Positions 46,701-55,639 of a DNA stretch of 64,000 nucleotides are shown in pieces. The number at the start of each line of letters is the position of its first letter. The first letter of the stretch is position 1. Location: contig NZ_MLYO01000012.1 of NCBI RefSeq assembly GCF_001866665.1, positions 248,001 through 312,000 of the forward strand, in the 5' to 3' direction. Position numbers and translations under genes: made by a program. Source of the DNA: Streptomyces monashensis (GTDB lineage Bacteria; Actinomycetota; Actinomycetes; Streptomycetales; Streptomycetaceae). Below the pieces are notes generated by a model. That model saw nothing but the letters and a program-made list of their open reading frames with translations. It ran no database searches and was not told the DNA's origin.

Positions 46701-46807
46701 GGCTCGCCGGCGCGGGCGCGGGCGAGCGCGTCGTTCAGCGTGTCCAACTCGTCGGCGCGGCCGACGAACACGGGACTGACGGACCTGGTCTCCACGGGCC
46801 CGAGCAT
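43760..46807 (-). CDS. Large LuxR-family (LAL) ATP-binding transcriptional regulator
   Basis: About 1015 residues. The N-terminal AAA/STAND module has FVGRADELDTLNDAL, Walker A GGEAGVGKTRLVEEF (about residue 39) and Walker B VVFVLEDLHWADAST (about residue 160). A long helical TPR-like middle with many LxxAxxA repeats follows, and the C-terminal LuxR HTH is LTMRERDVLRLVSAGRTNRQIAEELFISPKTASVHVSNILSKLGVSGRGEAAALAHRL (about 940-1000). LAL proteins activate transcription after inducer and ATP binding, as MalT does; targets are unknown here. The start is uncertain because ATG 46807 and GTG 46795 both lack a clear ribosome site. Confidence 0.9.
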   Translation of the reverse strand: MLGPVETRSVSPVFVGRADELDTLNDALARARAGEPQALLLGGEAGVGKTRLVEEFAAAAGRHAVVAVGGCVEIGADGLPFAPFSAALRALRDALPEQFAAAACGQEEELARLLPDLGEAGAGRHDEQGMARLFELTARLLERVAADRPVVFVLEDLHWADASTRHLLAYLLRTLRAGRLLVLASYRSDDIHRRHPLRPLLAELDRLRTVRRVELARFTREEVGRQIAGIIAAEPDPDQVDDIFERSDGNAFFVEELAVAAWEGCCTGLTDSLRDLLLVRVEALPERAQRVARIVAEGGSTVEYRLIAAVAGLTEDDLIEALRAAVGINILTVTAAGDGYRFRHSLVREAVADDLLPGERSRLNRRYAEAVEADPTLVPADARVMRLASYWYHAHDAAKALPAVLAASVVARRRHAYTEQLGLLERAMELWDSAPEDVRRVLRPIDCAEVYPPCGCDPATTPLRYLDLLAEAAVAGRFGGERERALKITKRALRLLDEEPDPLRAAWFWIQRSRLVQSLARGDGWPELATAQDLVRGLPPSEVHAEVLALAANWSMLHRPGAEAFAAAERAVEYARMVGARDTELHARLTLAGLQVDAGDFETGLAQMRQVLADTVAEGVDQVAGRAYVNLPSELQSVGRDRESAELLREGLAYARAHGLLDSEPWMWCNLSESLYALGQWPQAAEAAAHAARGGHGAQPRGSGALRLAYIALARGDLAEAGRHLAAARAHYGTHDPMPQHSLPLARVTLGLAAAQGRVADARTELLRALDAGFPPGTQRYGWPLLLAAATAEADTRTVPAAGPGREETLDRLRETVRGLTTGAPLWQAYEQWTRAELLRAQSTDSADTWSPVVTAFESLDRPYDLARVRHRLAGALLAEAGAGDDERDRAVELLRLSGAVADHLGARPLADAVARLAQRARLTLTRAARQALAPADPAAALGLTMRERDVLRLVSAGRTNRQIAEELFISPKTASVHVSNILSKLGVSGRGEAAALAHRLELFPAETAPAPSAG

Positions 46808-46956
46808 CGCACGAGGTCCGGGTGGCGGGTCACCGGTTTTCCACAGGTCCGGTGTGATGGTCGTACCACCGGCCGGACGGGTGGTGGGGCGGGACGGACG
46901 ACGGCCGACCCCCGTACGGCCCTCCGCCGCCCCGCCCCGGTCCGCCGTCCCGGGGT

Positions 46957-47148
46957 TCACGCGGTGCGTGGGAGGCGGTGCCGGCGGACCCGCCCGGTAT
47001 GGGACTCGGCACCCGCGCCGTCGTGGCCGTCCCGGTCCGCCGGGCGGGCGGCGCGGCGGGCCCGGGCGACGGAGCGGGCCAGTCGATCCTCCTCTGCCGC
47101 GCGGATCAGCTGGGCGGAGCGCATCTTGTGGTACTCGATCTCGATCAT
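46957..47148 (-). CDS. Small basic protein, unknown function
   Basis: The 63-residue ORF (MIEIEYHKMRSAQLIRAAEEDRL...) is preceded by GAGGGA seven bases from its ATG. The N-terminal 25 residues form a charged helix with the pattern found in short conserved Streptomyces proteins (YHKMRSAQLIRAAEE); the C-terminal half is Arg/Ala- and His-rich. No TM or signal segment. It is placed upstream of the LAL regulator on the same strand, with about 150 bp of apparently empty DNA between. Confidence 0.65.
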   Translation of the reverse strand: MIEIEYHKMRSAQLIRAAEEDRLARSVARARRAARPADRDGHDGAGAESHTGRVRRHRLPRTA

Positions 47149-47375
47149 GACGTGTCCCTCTGGTGCGGGCTCGGCGAGCGTCGAAGGCCCGATGAGCGTC
47201 GGTGTCGTGCCTCGCGTTCTGCGATGCCTCCACCTTCGTCCGCGAGGGGGGTGCGCCACATCGGGAGAGTTCCGCATCTTCGTGGCCGCCCGCGGCCCGC
47301 ACGCACGCGTAAGGGGCCTCAGGGCGCCCGTAAGGTACTCACGGATTCCCTAAGGCCCCTGGGACCTGCGGTTTC

Positions 47376-47981
47376 TCAGCCCGCCGAGGGCAGGGCCAGC
47401 AGCGCGTCGGAGTACTTCAGGACGGCCAGGACCAGGCCGATCACACCGAGCGAGACACCCGCCCAGGCGACCGACTTGATCCAGGGCGTCTGCGGGCGGC
47501 CCGGAGTGCCGAACGCGGGGCGGACGAGCACGACCACGCCGGTGAGCAGCGCGGCCAGCGCGAACACTCCGGCCCACAGCGCGGTGGTGTGCCAGGCGTC
47601 GCCGTAGACCGCCTTGATCTGCTTGGCGACGGTCGCCGTGGAGGAGGTCCGCAGCTGGCCGACGAGCTGCTGGCGGGCACCGGCGACGGTGCCGATCCAG
47701 CCGCCGCTGAGCGAGACCAGGCCCAGCGCGGCGGAGACGACCGCACCGGCGCCCTGGCCGACGCCAGAGGGCACCCTGGCCTCCGGCTCGCCGTCCTCGT
47801 CGAGGTCCTCCTCCGGCCCCGCCTGCGGGGCCCGGTCCTCCTTCGCCGCCCGGTCCGCCGCGGGCTCCGGGTGCTCGTCGCCGGATCCCGTCCGCGCGGT
47901 CTCCTCGACGGCGGTCGCGTCCTCCGCCGCGGTCTCGGCGTCACTGTGCGCCGCAGCGCCTTCCTTCGTCTTCGTTGCCAT
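47376..47981 (-). CDS. Membrane protein with acidic N-terminal tail
   Basis: The 201-residue protein has a long acidic, Ala/Glu-rich cytoplasmic N terminus (residues 1-75, EETARTGSGDEHPEPAADRAAKED) followed by four hydrophobic segments: VVSAALGLVSLSGGWIGTVAG, TTALWAGVFALAALLTGVVVLV, and two overlapping in WIKSVAWAGVSLGVIGLVLAVLKYSDALLAL. Between the first two is a soluble loop (RQQLVGQLRTSSTATVAKQIKAVYGDAWH). I do not recognise a named family; it is probably an integral membrane protein conserved in Streptomyces. ATG at 47981 was chosen because the upstream extension is basic low-complexity sequence. Confidence 0.7.
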   Translation of the reverse strand: MATKTKEGAAAHSDAETAAEDATAVEETARTGSGDEHPEPAADRAAKEDRAPQAGPEEDLDEDGEPEARVPSGVGQGAGAVVSAALGLVSLSGGWIGTVAGARQQLVGQLRTSSTATVAKQIKAVYGDAWHTTALWAGVFALAALLTGVVVLVRPAFGTPGRPQTPWIKSVAWAGVSLGVIGLVLAVLKYSDALLALPSAG

Positions 47982-48016
47982 GCCCGGCACCGTACGGACG
48001 CTGTCTGAGAGGTCTC

Positions 48017-48592
48017 TTAATGATCGTTCTGCCCGGTACGCGCGTGTGCCGCACGCCACTCGGGGGCGAGCACCGACCAGATCTCGGTGTTGGAGCGCAC
48101 GCCCCGGTGCGGGTAGTTCTCGCGGAGCACGCCCTCACGGGACATGCCGAGCCGCCGGGCCACACCGATGCTGGGCTCGTTGGCCGAGGAGACGTGCCAC
48201 TCCACGCGGTGCATGCCGCGCTCCTCGAACGCCCAGTCCAGCAGCACCCTCAGCCCCCGGGTGACCAGTCCGCGCCCGGCCGCCGCGGGCTCCAGCCAGC
48301 AGCCGGCCTCGCACACGCCGCCCGGGGTGTCCCACACGCGGAACAGCAGCCCGCCGACGAGCGTGCCGTCGAGCCAGATGCCGTGCAGACTCCCGCCGTC
48401 GACGGCCCGCTTGTCGGCGTACGCCTTCAGCCAGGCACGCGCGCCGTCCAGGTCGGACACCACGTCCGGCAGCCCCACGTGCCGGCCGATGAACTCCCGT
48501 CCCCGGTCGATGTGGGCGAGGAGCTCCTCGGCGTGCCACACCTCCAGCGGCCGCAGCTCGGCTCCGTCATCGCCCAGGGATGTCGCGTACAT
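48017..48592 (-). CDS. GNAT acetyltransferase, RimJ/RimL type
   Basis: The 191-residue protein has the ribosomal-protein-alanine acetyltransferase layout: ELRPLEVWHAEELLAHIDRGREF at the N terminus, GCWLEPAAAGRGLVTRGLRVLLDWAFEERGMHRVEWHVSSANEPSIGVARRLGMSREGVLRE, with the AAAGRGLVT acetyl-CoA loop and the V-x-x-x-N-x-x-S-x-x-V-A-x-x-LGM segment. It probably acetylates an N-terminal amine or a small molecule. GAGGAA precedes the ATG at 48592. Its first 26 bases overlap the end of the MMPL transporter gene in another frame, so the two are likely coupled. Confidence 0.88.
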   Translation of the reverse strand: MYATSLGDDGAELRPLEVWHAEELLAHIDRGREFIGRHVGLPDVVSDLDGARAWLKAYADKRAVDGGSLHGIWLDGTLVGGLLFRVWDTPGGVCEAGCWLEPAAAGRGLVTRGLRVLLDWAFEERGMHRVEWHVSSANEPSIGVARRLGMSREGVLRENYPHRGVRSNTEIWSVLAPEWRAAHARTGQNDH

Positions 48593-50795
48593 CGTGTTCC
48601 TCACCCAGCTCCGCCGTCGAGACGTCCCCGAGCCTCTCATGTCCGCCGCGGCACTCCGGCGGCTCGATGCTGATACGCGGCAGGCGGCGCTCCAGCCAGG
48701 CGGGCAGCCACCAGTTGGCGGCGCCGAGCAGATGCATCAGGGCGGGCACGAGCAGGGTGCGCAGCACGAAGGCGTCGAGGGCGACGGCGGAGGCCAGCGC
48801 GATGCCGAACATGGCGATGACCCGGTCGCCGCTGAGCACGAAGGCGAGGAAGACCGAGATCATGATGACCGCGGCGGAGTTGATGACCCGGCTGGTCTCG
48901 GCGAGGCCCACGCGGACGGCGCGCCGGTTGTCGCCGGTCTCCAGCCACTCCTCGTACATCCGGCTGACCAGGAAGACCTGGTAGTCCATGGAGAGGCCGA
49001 AGAGGACCGAGACCATGATCACGGGCAGGAACGGCTCGATGGGCCCGGCCCGGCCGAGGCCGAGCAGTTCGCTGCCCCAGCCCCACTGGAAGACGGCGAC
49101 GACGACGCCGAACGCGGCGGCCACGGCGGCGATGTTCATCGCGGCGGCCTTCGCCGGGATGCCGAGCGAGCGGAACGCGACCAGCAGCAGGAGACAGCCG
49201 AGTCCGACGACCGCGCCGACGAACACCGGGAGTTTGCCGACGATCACATTCGCGAAGTCGTCGTATCCGGCGGTCACTCCGCCGACCTGGACGTCGAGGG
49301 AGGTGCCGGCCTCCGCGCGGGGCAGGACGTGGTTCCGCAGCCGGTCCACGAGGGCACTGGTGTCCTGCGACTGGGGCGCGGAGGCGGGGACGACCGTGAG
49401 GTAGGCGGTGTCGCCGCCGGCGCCGTAGACGACCGGGGTGGCGGAGGCGACGCCGGGGGTGGCGCGCAGGGTGTCGTCGAGGTTGTCCAGGGCGAGTTTT
49501 CCGGCGGCTCCGTCGACCCGGGCCACCAGCGTGAGCGGCCCGTTCACGCCCGGTCCGAAGCCCTCGGCGAGCAGGTCGTAGGCCTTGCGGGTGGTGGAGG
49601 TGCGCGGGTCGTTGCCCTGGTCGGAGGTGCCGAGGTGGAGCGAGAGGGTGGGCAGGGCGAGGACGGCGATGACGGCGACGGCGAGCGCGCCGAGCAGTCG
49701 GGGGTGGCGTTCGACCAGCGCCGACCAGCGGGCGGCGAGTCCGGTGGGCAGCTCCGGGCGCGGTCCGTGCGCGGCGAGCCGGCGCCGCTCGCGGCGGCCG
49801 AGGGCGCGCGGACCGATGTACGACAGCAGGGCGGGCAGCAGCGTGACCGAGGCGGCGACGGTGAGCACGACCGTCAACGAGGCGGCGACGGCGACCCCGT
49901 TGAGGAAGCCGAGGCGCAGGATCAGCATCCCCAGCAGGGCGATGCACACCGTCGCACCCGCGAACACGACGGCCCGTCCGGTGGTGGCCACGGCGTTCAC
50001 GGCGGCCTCGGTCACGCTCAGCCCGCGTTTCAGGCCGCGCCGGTGTCTGGTCACGATGAACAGGGCGTAGTCGATGCCGACGCCGAGTCCGATCAGCATG
50101 GCGAGCATGGGCGCGAAGTCGGCGACGGTCAGGGCGTGTCCGAGCAGCCCTATGCCGGCGTACGCGGTGCCGACGCCGACCAGCGCGGTGGCGATGGGCA
50201 GGGCCGAGGCGGCGAGCGAGCCGAAGGCGAGGAACAGCACGACGGCGGCGACGAGCACGCCGACCAGCTCGGCGGTGTGCTCGCGCGGGGACGCCGTGAG
50301 CCCGATCGCGTCGCCGCCCAGCTCGACCTGGAGCCCGTCGTGCGCGGCGGCCTTGGCGGTGCTCACCACGGCCTGCGCCTCGGACTTGCCGATCTCCTCG
50401 GCGGGCTGGGTGAAGGTGACGGTGGCGTAGGCGGTGCGGCCGTCGGCGCTGATCCGGTGGGCGCCCTGGGGGCCGTACGGGCCGGACACGGAGGCCACGC
50501 CGGGCAGGGCGGCGATCCGGTCGAGGGTGCGGGTCATGGTCTGCTCGACGCCGGGGGCGCGGACGGTACCGCCGCCGGTGTGCCAGACGACGCTGTCGCT
50601 GTCCCCGCCCAGCCGCGGAAAACCCTCCTTGAGCAGGTGCTCCGCCCGGCCGGACTCGGTGCCCGGGACCTCGTAGTTGTTCGAGTACGACGTCCCGGCG
50701 ACGGCGGCGGCCGCACTCACCCCGCCGAAGGCGAGCAGCCACAGCAGCACGGTGATCAACCGGTGCCGGACACACCAACGGGCGAGGTCTGCCAC
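48567..50795 (-). CDS. MMPL-family RND transporter
   Basis: The 742-residue membrane protein has the 2 x 6 TM build of MmpL/RND exporters: TM1 RHRLITVLLWLLAFGGVSAA, a first extracytoplasmic loop (residues about 30-165), a first TM bundle with MLIGLGVGIDYALFIVTRHRRGLKRG (about residue 250, the Asp-Tyr proton-relay pair), a second loop, and a second bundle with SMDYQVFLVSRMYEEWLETGD (about residue 620). Family members export lipids, glycolipids or secondary metabolites. GTG at 50793-50795 has GGGAG eight bases upstream; the upstream in-frame Cys-rich ORF is rejected. The substrate is unknown. Confidence 0.92.
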   Translation of the reverse strand: MADLARWCVRHRLITVLLWLLAFGGVSAAAAVAGTSYSNNYEVPGTESGRAEHLLKEGFPRLGGDSDSVVWHTGGGTVRAPGVEQTMTRTLDRIAALPGVASVSGPYGPQGAHRISADGRTAYATVTFTQPAEEIGKSEAQAVVSTAKAAAHDGLQVELGGDAIGLTASPREHTAELVGVLVAAVVLFLAFGSLAASALPIATALVGVGTAYAGIGLLGHALTVADFAPMLAMLIGLGVGIDYALFIVTRHRRGLKRGLSVTEAAVNAVATTGRAVVFAGATVCIALLGMLILRLGFLNGVAVAASLTVVLTVAASVTLLPALLSYIGPRALGRRERRRLAAHGPRPELPTGLAARWSALVERHPRLLGALAVAVIAVLALPTLSLHLGTSDQGNDPRTSTTRKAYDLLAEGFGPGVNGPLTLVARVDGAAGKLALDNLDDTLRATPGVASATPVVYGAGGDTAYLTVVPASAPQSQDTSALVDRLRNHVLPRAEAGTSLDVQVGGVTAGYDDFANVIVGKLPVFVGAVVGLGCLLLLVAFRSLGIPAKAAAMNIAAVAAAFGVVVAVFQWGWGSELLGLGRAGPIEPFLPVIMVSVLFGLSMDYQVFLVSRMYEEWLETGDNRRAVRVGLAETSRVINSAAVIMISVFLAFVLSGDRVIAMFGIALASAVALDAFVLRTLLVPALMHLLGAANWWLPAWLERRLPRISIEPPECRGGHERLGDVSTAELGEEHDVRDIPGR

Positions 50796-50999
50796 GAACG
50801 TGCTCCCAGAATCGCGATGTGTGGATCTTTGGCCGGGAACAGTCGTCCATGAACTGAACAGCCCGCAAAGAACGGATGAGCAAGCGCAAGACACTCTTGC
50901 AGGCGAATGTGATCGTTTGCCGTGTTCGTGGGCTTCTTCACACGAGTGGGAGGCAGGTCACAGGACAGTTCGGCGAAGTCTGTCGCGGCTCCGGGGACG

Positions 51000-51314
51000 T
51001 CAGTCGGACTGGTCCCCCAGCGCCATGACCATCGTCCCGGCGATCATCAGCCACAGCGCCCTGCGCGTGCGGCCCCTGGCCCCGAGCGCGGCGGCGAGGG
51101 CGCACACGGCGGCCCCGAGGCCGTAGGCGGCGGGAACGCGGGCGGAGGGGGCGCCGGTGAGCTTGAACAGGGAGGCGGCGAGCCCGGCGAGGGTCAGCAG
51201 CACACCGGTGCCGACGGCCAGCCAGCGGGCCCGGCGGGCGTCCTCGACGTGGTCCGGCCGGTCCTCCGCTTCGGTTATGGCGGGTTCGGTGTCGGAGTCG
51301 GTACGTGTGCTCAT
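51000..51314 (-). CDS. Small membrane protein with three TM helices
   Basis: The 104-residue protein has an acidic N terminus (STRTDSDTEPAITEAEDRPDHVEDARR) then hydrophobic segments RWLAVGTGVLLTLAGLAASLF, YGLGAAVCALAAALGA and RALWLMIAGTMVMALGDQ. No family recognised. It lies between the MMPL gene and gatB on the same strand; a strong hairpin separates it from gatB. The 204 bp between it and the MMPL start contain no gene. Confidence 0.7.
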   Translation of the reverse strand: MSTRTDSDTEPAITEAEDRPDHVEDARRARWLAVGTGVLLTLAGLAASLFKLTGAPSARVPAAYGLGAAVCALAAALGARGRTRRALWLMIAGTMVMALGDQSD

Positions 51315-51354
51315 GGCGGGCGAGCGTAGTGCCTCCGGCCGGCACGCAGGCGAA

Positions 51355-51383
51355 CGGCCCCGGAGGACATGCCTCCGGGGCCG
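51355..51383 (-). terminator. Terminator downstream of gatB
   Basis: A perfect 12-bp stem (51355-51366 with 51372-51383) with a five-base loop starts 15 bases past the gatB stop and ends the gatC-A-B operon. Confidence 0.85.
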
Positions 51384-51397
51384 CGCGGAACGCGGCG

Positions 51398-52912
51398 TCA
51401 GCCCTCGCTGACGCCCAGCTTCTCCAGGATCAGCTCCTTGACGCGGGCCGCGTCGGCCTGCCCCCGGGTGGCCTTCATGACCGCGCCGACCAGGGCGCCG
51501 GCCGCGGCCACCTTGCCGCCGCGGATCTTGTCCGCGACGCCCGGGTTGCCGGCGATGGCCTCCTCGACGGCGGCGGTCAGCGCGCCCTCGTCCGAGACGA
51601 CCTTCAGACCGCGCTTGTCGACGACCTCGTCCGGGGTGCCCTCGCCCGCGAGGACGCCCTCGATGACCTGCCGGGCCAGCTTGTCGTTCAGGTCGCCCTT
51701 CGCGACGAGCTCGGTGACCCGGGCCACCTGCTGCGGCGTGATGGCCAGCTCGTCCAGGGACGTGCCGGACTCGTTGGCGCTGCGCGCCAGTTCGCCCATC
51801 CACCACTTGCGGGCGGAGGCCGCGTCGGCACCGGCGTCGATCGTGGCGACGATCGGGTCCAGCGCACCGGCGTTGAGGATCGCCTGCATGTCGGTGGCCG
51901 TGATGCCCCACTCGGCGAGCAGCCGGGTACGGCGGGCCAGCGGCATCTCGGGCAGGGCCGCGCGGATCTCCTCGACCCACTCGCGCGAGGGGGCCACCGG
52001 CACCAGGTCCGGCTCGGGGAAGTACCGGTAGTCCTCGGCCTCCTCCTTCACGCGGCCCGAGGTCGTGGACCCGGTGTCCTCGTGGAAGTGGCGGGTCTCC
52101 TGGACGATCGTGCCGCCGCCGGAGAGCACGGCCGCGTGCCGCATGATCTCGAAGCGGGCCGCACGCTCCACGGAACGCAGCGAGTTGACGTTCTTCGTCT
52201 CGGAGCGCGTACCGAACGTCTCGGTGCCGTTCGGGCGCAGCGACAGGTTCACGTCGCAGCGCATCTGGCCCATCTCCATGCGGGCCTCGGACACGCCGAG
52301 GGCACGGATGACCTCGCGCAGCTCACGGACGTACGCCTTCGCCACCTCGGGGGCGCGCTCGCCGGCGCCCACGATCGGCTTGGTGACGATCTCGATGAGC
52401 GGGATGCCCGCGCGGTTGTAGTCCAGCAGCGAGTGCGAGGCGCCGTGGATACGACCGGTCGCGCCGCCCACGTGCGTGGACTTGCCGGTGTCCTCCTCCA
52501 TGTGCGCGCGCTCGATCTCCACGCGGAAGGACTCGCCGTCCTCCAGTTGCACGTCGAGGTAGCCGTTGAAGGCGATCGGCTCGTCGTACTGGGAGGTCTG
52601 GAAGTTCTTCGGCATGTCCGGATAGAAGTAGTTCTTCCGGGCGAAGCGGCACCACTCGGCGATCTCGCAGTTCAGCGCGAGGCCGATCTTGATGGCGGAC
52701 TCGACGCCGGTCGCGTTGACGACCGGGAGCGCGCCGGGCAGGCCGAGGCAGGTCGGGCAGGTCTGGGAGTTGGGCTCGGCGCCCAGCTCGGTCGAACAGC
52801 CGCAGAACATCTTGGTCCTGGTGCCGAGTTCGACATGGACCTCGAGGCCCATGACGGGGTCGTACGACGCCAGCGCGTCCTCGTACGACACCAGGTCGGT
52901 CGTGGTGGTCAC
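51398..52912 (-). CDS. gatB: Asp-tRNA(Asn)/Glu-tRNA(Gln) amidotransferase subunit B
   Basis: The 504-residue subunit has the GatB kinase core: [101 protein letters not shown], and [28 protein letters not shown], followed by the helical middle domain and the C-terminal YqeY-like tail ([25 protein letters not shown]). It phosphorylates and amidates mischarged Glu-tRNA(Gln) with GatA and GatC. Cysteines binding the structural zinc are present (CGCS, CPTC). It is last in the gat operon, 16 bp after a small membrane-protein gene. Confidence 0.97.
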   Translation of the reverse strand: MTTTTDLVSYEDALASYDPVMGLEVHVELGTRTKMFCGCSTELGAEPNSQTCPTCLGLPGALPVVNATGVESAIKIGLALNCEIAEWCRFARKNYFYPDMPKNFQTSQYDEPIAFNGYLDVQLEDGESFRVEIERAHMEEDTGKSTHVGGATGRIHGASHSLLDYNRAGIPLIEIVTKPIVGAGERAPEVAKAYVRELREVIRALGVSEARMEMGQMRCDVNLSLRPNGTETFGTRSETKNVNSLRSVERAARFEIMRHAAVLSGGGTIVQETRHFHEDTGSTTSGRVKEEAEDYRYFPEPDLVPVAPSREWVEEIRAALPEMPLARRTRLLAEWGITATDMQAILNAGALDPIVATIDAGADAASARKWWMGELARSANESGTSLDELAITPQQVARVTELVAKGDLNDKLARQVIEGVLAGEGTPDEVVDKRGLKVVSDEGALTAAVEEAIAGNPGVADKIRGGKVAAAGALVGAVMKATRGQADAARVKELILEKLGVSEG

Positions 52913-52928
52913 GGTGAAAACTTCCCTC

Positions 52929-53171
52929 TCAGCCCAGCAGGACGTCGTCGTCGCCCAGCCGCTTCAGCTCGCGGTAGAGGATGGCGAGGCCGGTGATGAT
53001 CGCGACGGCGGACACGGTGGCGTCGATGAGGCGCAGCGTGTCGTGCTCGGCCCGCGCCTTCTTGATCTGCTTGGTGACCCCGATCGCGCCGAACGCGGTG
53101 GTGGCCATCGACAGATACGTACCGGACTTGGACTTCTTGAAGCCCTTGGCCTTGGACAGTGCGTTGCTCAC
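52929..53171 (-). CDS. Small membrane protein inserted between gatA and gatB
   Basis: The 80-residue protein begins [68 protein letters not shown]. One TM helix is clear ([17 protein letters not shown]) and a weaker hydrophobic segment precedes it ([14 protein letters not shown]). The GTG start overlaps the gatA stop by 4 bp (GTGA), so the two genes are translationally coupled. Conserved placement inside the gat operon of Streptomyces is my recall. Its function is unknown; it may tether or simply share expression with the amidotransferase. Confidence 0.75.
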   Translation of the reverse strand: MSNALSKAKGFKKSKSGTYLSMATTAFGAIGVTKQIKKARAEHDTLRLIDATVSAVAIITGLAILYRELKRLGDDDVLLG

Positions 53172-54667
53172 AGCGACGGAGCCTCCTCCAGCAGCGGGTG
53201 TCCCCACTTTTCCACGAAGGCGGCCTCGACGGCGGCGCCCACCTTGTACAGCCGGTCGTCCTGCAGCGCCGGGGCGATGATCTGCAGGCCCACCGGGAGG
53301 TTGTCCTCCGGGGCGAGGCCGCAGGGCAGGGACATGGCCGCGTTGCCCGCCAGGTTGGTCGGGATGGTGCACAGGTCCGCGAGGTACATCGCCATCGGGT
53401 CGTCGGCGCGCTCGCCGATCGCGAAGGCGGTGGTCGGGGTCGTCGGGGAGACGATCACGTCGACCTGCTCGAAGGCCTTCTCGAAGTCCCGCGTGATGAG
53501 CGTGCGGACCTTCTGGGCGGAGCCGTAGTACGCGTCGTAGTAGCCGGAGCTCAGGGCGTACGTGCCGAGCATGATGCGGCGCTTGACCTCGGGGCCGAAG
53601 CCCGCCTCACGGGTGAGGGAGGTGACCTCCTCGGCCGAGTGGCCGCCGTCGTCGCCGGTGCGCAGGCCGTAGCGCAGGCCGTCGAAGCGGGCGAGGTTGG
53701 AGGAGCACTCGGACGGCGCGATGAGGTAGTACGCCGACAGCGCGAGGTCGAAGGACGGGCAGTCCAGCTCGACGATCTCGGCGCCCAGCTCCTTCAGCAG
53801 CTCGACGGACTCGTCGAAGCGCTGGATGACGCCGGCCTGGTAGCCCTCGCCGCGGAACTGCTTGACCACGCCGACGCGCATGCCCTGCACCGAGCCGTTG
53901 CGGGCGGCCTCGACGACCGCCGGGACCGGGGCGTCGATGGAGGTGGAGTCCAGCGGGTCGTGCCCGGCGATGACCTCGTGCAGCAGGGCCGCGTCCAGGA
54001 CCGTACGGGCGCAGGGACCGCCCTGGTCGAGGGAGGAGGAGAAGGCGACCATGCCGAAGCGGGACACCGCGCCGTACGTCGGCTTCACGCCGACCGTGCC
54101 GGTGACGGCGGCCGGCTGGCGGATGGAACCGCCGGTGTCGGTGCCGATGGCGAGGGGCGACTGGAAGGAGGCGAGCGCGGCGGAGGAACCGCCGCCGGAT
54201 CCGCCGGGGATCTTGGTGAGGTCCCACGGGTTGCCGGTCGGGCCGTAGGCGCTGTTCTCGGTGGAGGACCCCATGGCGAACTCGTCCATGTTGGTCTTGC
54301 CGAGGATGACGACGTCGGCGGCCTTCAGGCGCTTGGTGAGCGTCGCGTCGTACGGCGGGATCCAGCCCTCGAGGATCTTCGAGCCGACGGTCGTGGGCAC
54401 GCCCTCGGTGGTGAAGATGTCCTTGAGCGCGAGCGGGACACCGGCCAGCGGGCCGAGCTTCTCGCCGCGGGCCCGCTTCTCGTCCACGGCGCGGGCCTGG
54501 GCGAGGGCGCCCTCGCGGTCGACGTGCAGGAAGGCGTGCACCTTCTCGTCGACGGCCTCGATCCGGGCGAGGTGGGCCTCGGTGACCTCGACGGCCGTCA
54601 GTTCGCCGGAGGCGATCTTCTCGGCGATCTGCGCGGCCGTGAGCTTGATGATGGTGCTGTCCGTCAT
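53168..54667 (-). CDS. gatA: Asp-tRNA(Asn)/Glu-tRNA(Gln) amidotransferase subunit A
   Basis: The 499-residue amidase-signature glutaminase carries the Ser-cisSer-Lys triad: Lys in [14 protein letters not shown] (about residue 79), the cis-Ser in [17 protein letters not shown] and the nucleophile Ser in [14 protein letters not shown] (about residue 180), plus the conserved [18 protein letters not shown]. It releases ammonia from glutamine for the GatB site. ATG at 54667 has AGGAG nine bases upstream. It starts 5 bp after the gatC stop and overlaps the next small gene by 4 bp, all consistent with one tightly coupled operon. Confidence 0.97.
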   Translation of the reverse strand: MTDSTIIKLTAAQIAEKIASGELTAVEVTEAHLARIEAVDEKVHAFLHVDREGALAQARAVDEKRARGEKLGPLAGVPLALKDIFTTEGVPTTVGSKILEGWIPPYDATLTKRLKAADVVILGKTNMDEFAMGSSTENSAYGPTGNPWDLTKIPGGSGGGSSAALASFQSPLAIGTDTGGSIRQPAAVTGTVGVKPTYGAVSRFGMVAFSSSLDQGGPCARTVLDAALLHEVIAGHDPLDSTSIDAPVPAVVEAARNGSVQGMRVGVVKQFRGEGYQAGVIQRFDESVELLKELGAEIVELDCPSFDLALSAYYLIAPSECSSNLARFDGLRYGLRTGDDGGHSAEEVTSLTREAGFGPEVKRRIMLGTYALSSGYYDAYYGSAQKVRTLITRDFEKAFEQVDVIVSPTTPTTAFAIGERADDPMAMYLADLCTIPTNLAGNAAMSLPCGLAPEDNLPVGLQIIAPALQDDRLYKVGAAVEAAFVEKWGHPLLEEAPSL

Positions 54668-54672
54668 GGTCG

Positions 54673-54969
54673 TCACTCCTCCCCCAGGATCTGCGGCACC
54701 TTGAAACGCTGCTGCTCCTGGGCCGGGGCGCCGGAGAGCGCCTGCTCGGGGGTGAGCGAGGGACGGACCTCGTCCGCGCGCATGACGTTCGTCAGCGGGA
54801 GCGGGTGCGAGGTCGGCGGTACGTCTTGGTCGGCGACCTCGCTGACGCGGGCCACCGCGCCGATGATGTCGTCCAGCTGTCCCGCGAAGTGGTCGAGTTC
54901 TTCGGGCTTCAGCTCCAGACGCGCCAGCCGGGCGAGGTGGGCGACCTCCTCGCGCGTGATGCCAGGCAT
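54673..54969 (-). CDS. gatC: Asp-tRNA(Asn)/Glu-tRNA(Gln) amidotransferase subunit C
   Basis: The 98-residue subunit has the GatC signature [92 protein letters not shown]. It stabilises the GatA-GatB complex by wrapping round both. As the first gene of the operon it sets the reading of gatA five bases later. Length and motifs are fully typical. Confidence 0.97.
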   Translation of the reverse strand: MPGITREEVAHLARLARLELKPEELDHFAGQLDDIIGAVARVSEVADQDVPPTSHPLPLTNVMRADEVRPSLTPEQALSGAPAQEQQRFKVPQILGEE

Positions 54970-55075
54970 GCAGCGATCCTCTGGGGTGAGTGTGTGTGGT
55001 TTGGCCCAATCCTATGGGGCGGGGGCCGGTGCCCGTGAAACGGTTTCCCGGGTACCTGCTTCCGGGCCCCTGTCC

Positions 55076-55570
55076 TCACGCGTGCCGGCCGTCCCAGGCG
55101 TCGCTCCTCAGGAAGTGGTTGTCGTACAGCTCCTGGACCTCCAGGAGGCTCTCCGGGGTGACCTCGCCGAGGCGGATGCGCCGGAGGTGGCGGAAGTACT
55201 CGAAGCGTTCGACGCCGGGCGCGATCACGATCAGGATGTCGGCCGGGCTGCCGGGGGCCGCGGCGAAGGCATGCGGCCGGTCCGGCGGGACGATGATCAG
55301 GTCCCCGGGCTCGGCGGTGACCACGTCGTCCCCGGAGAGGAACTCGGCGGCGCCGTCGAGCAGGAAGAACATCTCGGCGGAGTTGTGGTGCACATGCGGT
55401 CTGGCGCCGTCGGCCCCCTCGGCGAGGGTGACCCGGACCGTGGACAGCGCGCCGCCGCTGGCGCTGCTGTCGGCGAGCAGCTTGACGCCGGTGGGCGCCT
55501 GACCCACGACTTCGGCCTCGGCGTCCCGGACCACCACGGTGTCGTCGAACCTGGGCACGAACAGAGACAT
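55076..55570 (-). CDS. Cupin-domain protein
   Basis: The 164-residue protein has a single cupin barrel: motif 1 ARPHVHHNSAEMFFLLDGAAEFLSG (metal ligands H, H, E) and motif 2 PGDLIIVPPDRPHAFAAAPGS (ligand H), around residues 70-130. The C-terminal extension (FEYFRHLRRIRLGEVTPESLLEVQELYDNHF) is typical of cupin_2 proteins of actinomycetes with unknown substrates, some of them dioxygenase-like. GGGGGAA precedes the ATG at 55570. No catalytic role can be assigned beyond probable metal binding. Confidence 0.85.
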   Translation of the reverse strand: MSLFVPRFDDTVVVRDAEAEVVGQAPTGVKLLADSSASGGALSTVRVTLAEGADGARPHVHHNSAEMFFLLDGAAEFLSGDDVVTAEPGDLIIVPPDRPHAFAAAPGSPADILIVIAPGVERFEYFRHLRRIRLGEVTPESLLEVQELYDNHFLRSDAWDGRHA

Positions 55571-55639
55571 CGCACTTCCCCCTGGTGTGGAGTCGGCCGG
55601 TGTGACGTCGGACCGCGAGGAGCGGTCCCGCACTGATCA

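Noticed and set aside
43721..47353. 1210-residue plus-strand ORF over the LAL regulator
   Set aside because: Shadow frame; Walker and HTH motifs prove the minus-strand gene.
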